From Serendipita indica DSM 11827 (Eukaryota > Basidiomycota > Agaricomycetes > Sebacinales > Serendipitaceae): a DNA stretch of 64,000 bases. Below are positions 61,488-64,000 of the stretch, in pieces; within the stretch, counting starts at the first letter, position 1, and each line of letters starts with the position of its first letter. Under the pieces are notes generated by a model. The model had not been told where the DNA came from. It worked only from the letters and a program-made list of their open reading frames with translations, and did not search any database. The DNA lies in contig CAJVGD010000042.1 of assembly GCA_910890315.1 (NCBI GenBank), positions 1,612,001 through 1,676,000 of the forward strand. The letters are read 5' to 3'. Made by a program: the position numbers and the translations under genes.

Positions 61488-62901
61488 ATGACCATTCCGG
61501 CAACACAAGCAGCTGTTGTACGTCGTACAGACCTCAGACTTATCGTCTCGCTTATGGTGCACTAGATCTTCGAAAAGTCGAATGGTCCCCTTATCTACAA
61601 AACGGACTGGCCAGTTACCCAGGCCAAGGAATTGAAACCAGGCGAGGCACTGGTCAAGATCACCCACTCTGGTGTTTGCCACACCGGTACGTCACATTGT
61701 CTCCCGAATCATTCGCCTTTAACCTTTCTTCAGATTTGCACGCTCTCAAGGGTGACTGGCCCCTTGATACTCGCCTCCCTCTTGTCGGTGGCCACGAAGG
61801 TGTGGGGACGATTGTGGCTATTGGCGAAGGCACTACGACGAACCGCAAGATTGGTGATCGCGTCGGCATCAAATGGCTCGCTGATTCGTGCTTGGATTGC
61901 GAGGTTTGCCGTCGTGGACAAGAGGCAACGTGCTCCAATGCTGTTTGCTCTGGGTATGGCCATACGAATTCTTGACCTCGTCTGTATCTGAATGATTCGA
62001 ACAGGTTCGCCGTGCATGGTACTTTCCAGCAATACGCAGTCAGCTATGTGCGACATCTCACTCCCATTCCTGCTGGCCTCGATCCCGTTCAAGCTGGCCG
62101 TAAGCATCATTGTTGCATCTGTCAACCGAGCTCATACATCTCTTCAGCTATCCTTTGTGCTGGCGTGACGGTTTGGAAGGCTATCAAACAATCCAACACC
62201 AATCCGGGCGACTACATCCTCATCTCCGGTGCTGGTACGTGGAATAAATTCACTTTCTGTGCTACTTACTCACGAGTGATGATAGGTGGTGGACTTGGCC
62301 ATCTCGCACTCCAGTACGCAGCTGCCATCGGTCTCCGACCAATTGCCGTAGACACTGGTGAGGAGAAGCGCAAGCTGTGTATGGAACTTGGTGCCGAAAA
62401 GTTTATCGACTTCCGCACGAGCCAAGACATTAAAGCCGATATCCGTGCCGCGACAGATGGACTTGGGCCACATGTACATCCCTTCTCTTTGATGAGTGGC
62501 AAGTGAAGGACTGACGGTTATCTAGGCTGCGGTCATTGCCTCTTCGTCTGCTGCTGCGTACAATGATGCTCTCGAGTATCTCCGCAATCATGGAACTCTT
62601 GTCGCTGTCGGTCTCCCAGCGGACTCGTATATCAAGGCCAACGTCTTCTGGACCGTCTTCCGTGCTCTTCGTGTACGTTCACTTGCCGCCTTTCGACTCT
62701 TTATGTGACTAATATGCTATGCAGATTGTCGGTTCGTATGTCGGAAACCGCCAAGACGCCATCGAGGCACTCGACTTTGCTGCGCGTGGAAAGGTCAAGG
62801 CCATTGTCAAAGTGCAGCCACTCAAGAGCCTCGCAGAAGTCTACGAGGGAATGGAAAAGGGCACTGTCAGCGGTCGCATCGTTTTGGAAACAGGTGCCTA
62901 A
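61488..62901 (+). CDS. Zinc-dependent alcohol dehydrogenase (ADH1-type)
   Basis: Interconverts alcohols and aldehydes with NAD. ATG 61488 gives [10 protein letters not shown]; after a short intron [17 protein letters not shown]. Catalytic zinc ligands: Cys in SGVCHTDLHA, and His in [11 protein letters not shown]. Structural zinc cluster: [17 protein letters not shown] (four cysteines). Coenzyme part: [20 protein letters not shown] (Rossmann GxGxxG) and [11 protein letters not shown] with Asp after the beta-strand, indicating NAD rather than NADP. Ends [13 protein letters not shown] at 62901. About seven short introns. Length about 350 residues, as in fermentative yeast and fungal ADHs. Confidence 0.93.
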
Positions 62902-63115
62902 GTCGTGGAAAATTCTCTCTGAGTACATGTACGATCATTGTGTGGTGTGCAATAGATTGTCTTGTTTCAATGTACACTACAGTATGGGAATCTTTTTAGG
63001 TGCGAACATCGCGCGCTAATACCAAGAAATGGTCGACATTAGGATTCCAGTCTTGTCCGAGCAAAAGAGCGAATACGAAAGCCCAGAAGAGTCCATAAAG
63101 TACCTGTCGTTACGC

Positions 63116-64000
63116 CTAGAAAGGCGCGTCGTATTGTGGCGGGGCTTGGGGATTTGAACCACTCGGACCATCCACACGATGGACAGGCGCAGCGTTTGGA
63201 TTCACGGCGCCCTTGGCAAACGGCGTCGCCTTTGTGTCAATTGGGGGTTTATACCCACCACTCGACTGCGTCACATCGGACATTTGCGTGTAAGAGACTT
63301 CGGAGGCTGCTGGCATGTAGCTCGAGGTGGGGGCTGGCGAGACTGGTGGTGGAGGTTGATAATTGTAGCCCCCCTGTGTGCCTCCTTGCTGGAATGGTGG
63401 TGGAGAGTTTGGTGCACCGTAGCCCGATGAGCTGCCTGCGTTGGACGGTGATGGGCCGTAGTAGTTTGGATATCCTGTTTCCGCGGGTATATTGTTAGAA
63501 GGTGGGGGAGGGAAATACCCGGCTTGTCCTGGTTGATTGTATGGAGAGTTGGGATGCGAGGGACCCTCTCCAGGCATCGGAGCCGCCCATGCAGGCGTTG
63601 GGTTATTGTGTGGCGAGTTTTCACGTGGAGGGACGAAGAACGGCGTAGGTTGTGGGATGCTTGGATCAAAGCCGTTGTTGTACTGTGTAGTGACCGGTGG
63701 TTGGTTGCTAAATGAAGATGGGGGTGGGACTCCAATTGGCTGACCCTTTTGAGCTCGGTTTCGCCTGGATCGCCAGAAGTAGATGCCAATGATGACACCA
63801 ACAAGAGCAGCGACTCCAATGGCTACAGCTGCGGCGATGATGGCTGTGTTGGACTTTCTGGATGGTGTATTATTCGAAGTTTGTGTAACGTCGTCTCCCA
63901 CATCTGGGACAGTCACACTACCAGATGTGATTAGTATCTATGTGAATGGATGGATGAAACGCACATAAAGCCCTGAAAGCTAAGATCCTTTACGTCTCCT
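63116..64000 (-). CDS. Single-pass membrane protein with Pro/Gly-rich tail, 5' truncated
   Basis: C-terminal part of a gene running off the right edge. After a partial upstream exon (KDLSFQGFI) and an intron of about 50 bases (63917-63966), the reading gives VTVPDVGDDVTQTSNNTPSR, one membrane segment (IIAAAVAIGVAALVGVIIGI), a basic stop-transfer (YFWRSRRNRAQKGQ), then a long low-complexity Pro/Gly/Asn/Tyr tail ending PQYDAPF. This resembles SKG6/Mid2-like fungal cell-surface proteins: extracellular N-terminus, one helix, cytosolic tail. The extracellular domain is outside the window, so no function is assigned. Confidence 0.65.

Overview
This window reads as nuclear DNA of a filamentous basidiomycete. 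Nearly every gene is broken by introns of about 44-65 bases with GT..AG (occasionally GC..AG) ends and CTAAY-like branch points, the genes are packed with 35-200 base gaps, and a ten-blade NACHT-WD40 protein of the type common in Agaricomycetes is present. A Ceratobasidiaceae/Rhizoctonia-like mushroom-forming fungus is my best guess; that placement is inference from gene style, not a database match. I see no transposon, LTR element, virus-derived element or CRISPR array.

Layout, left to right. 1-4 kb: two tandem IML2/TTC39-family genes, the first cut by the window edge. 4-8.4 kb: a cyclin L-like gene divergent from an RS-rich protein gene, then the pyruvate dehydrogenase E1-alpha gene. 9.4-13.5 kb: a SET-domain gene and a long disordered unknown. 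14.5-24 kb: a seven-TM receptor-like protein, a UBP2-type deubiquitinase and a hexokinase. 24-34.5 kb: THO complex subunit 1 divergent from TIM22, a GH47 alpha-mannosidase, an F-box-like protein, hexaprenyl diphosphate synthase (COQ1) and a roadblock/LAMTOR2-like protein. 34.7-42 kb: a disordered unknown, a FHIT-type HIT hydrolase and the NACHT-WD40 protein. 42-49 kb: a tandem duplication of an SAM methyltransferase gene, whose repeat unit also carried the 5' end of the exosome gene RRP42. 49-56 kb: two unknown proteins, then calnexin flanked by two paralogous membrane-anchored LysM proteins. 56-64 kb: a large unknown, a short-chain dehydrogenase, an intron-bearing tRNA-Met, a zinc alcohol dehydrogenase and the tail of a single-pass membrane protein.

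Most genes are housekeeping (mitochondrial import, PDH, ubiquinone, exosome, THO, ER folding) with no operon-like logic. The accessory layer is the NLR-like protein, the duplicated methyltransferases, the LysM pair and the 7TM protein, which are plausible parts of recognition and signalling. The most unusual sequence-level observations are a probable one-base exon (or twin intron) in IML2, an in-frame exonised intron in one methyltransferase copy, and the decayed RRP42 fragment marking the duplication boundary. Several genes need a single-base frame change or a very short intron to read through, so some breaks may be assembly errors.

Exon boundaries were worked out by hand from reading frame, splice signals and family conservation. 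No alignment or search was run.
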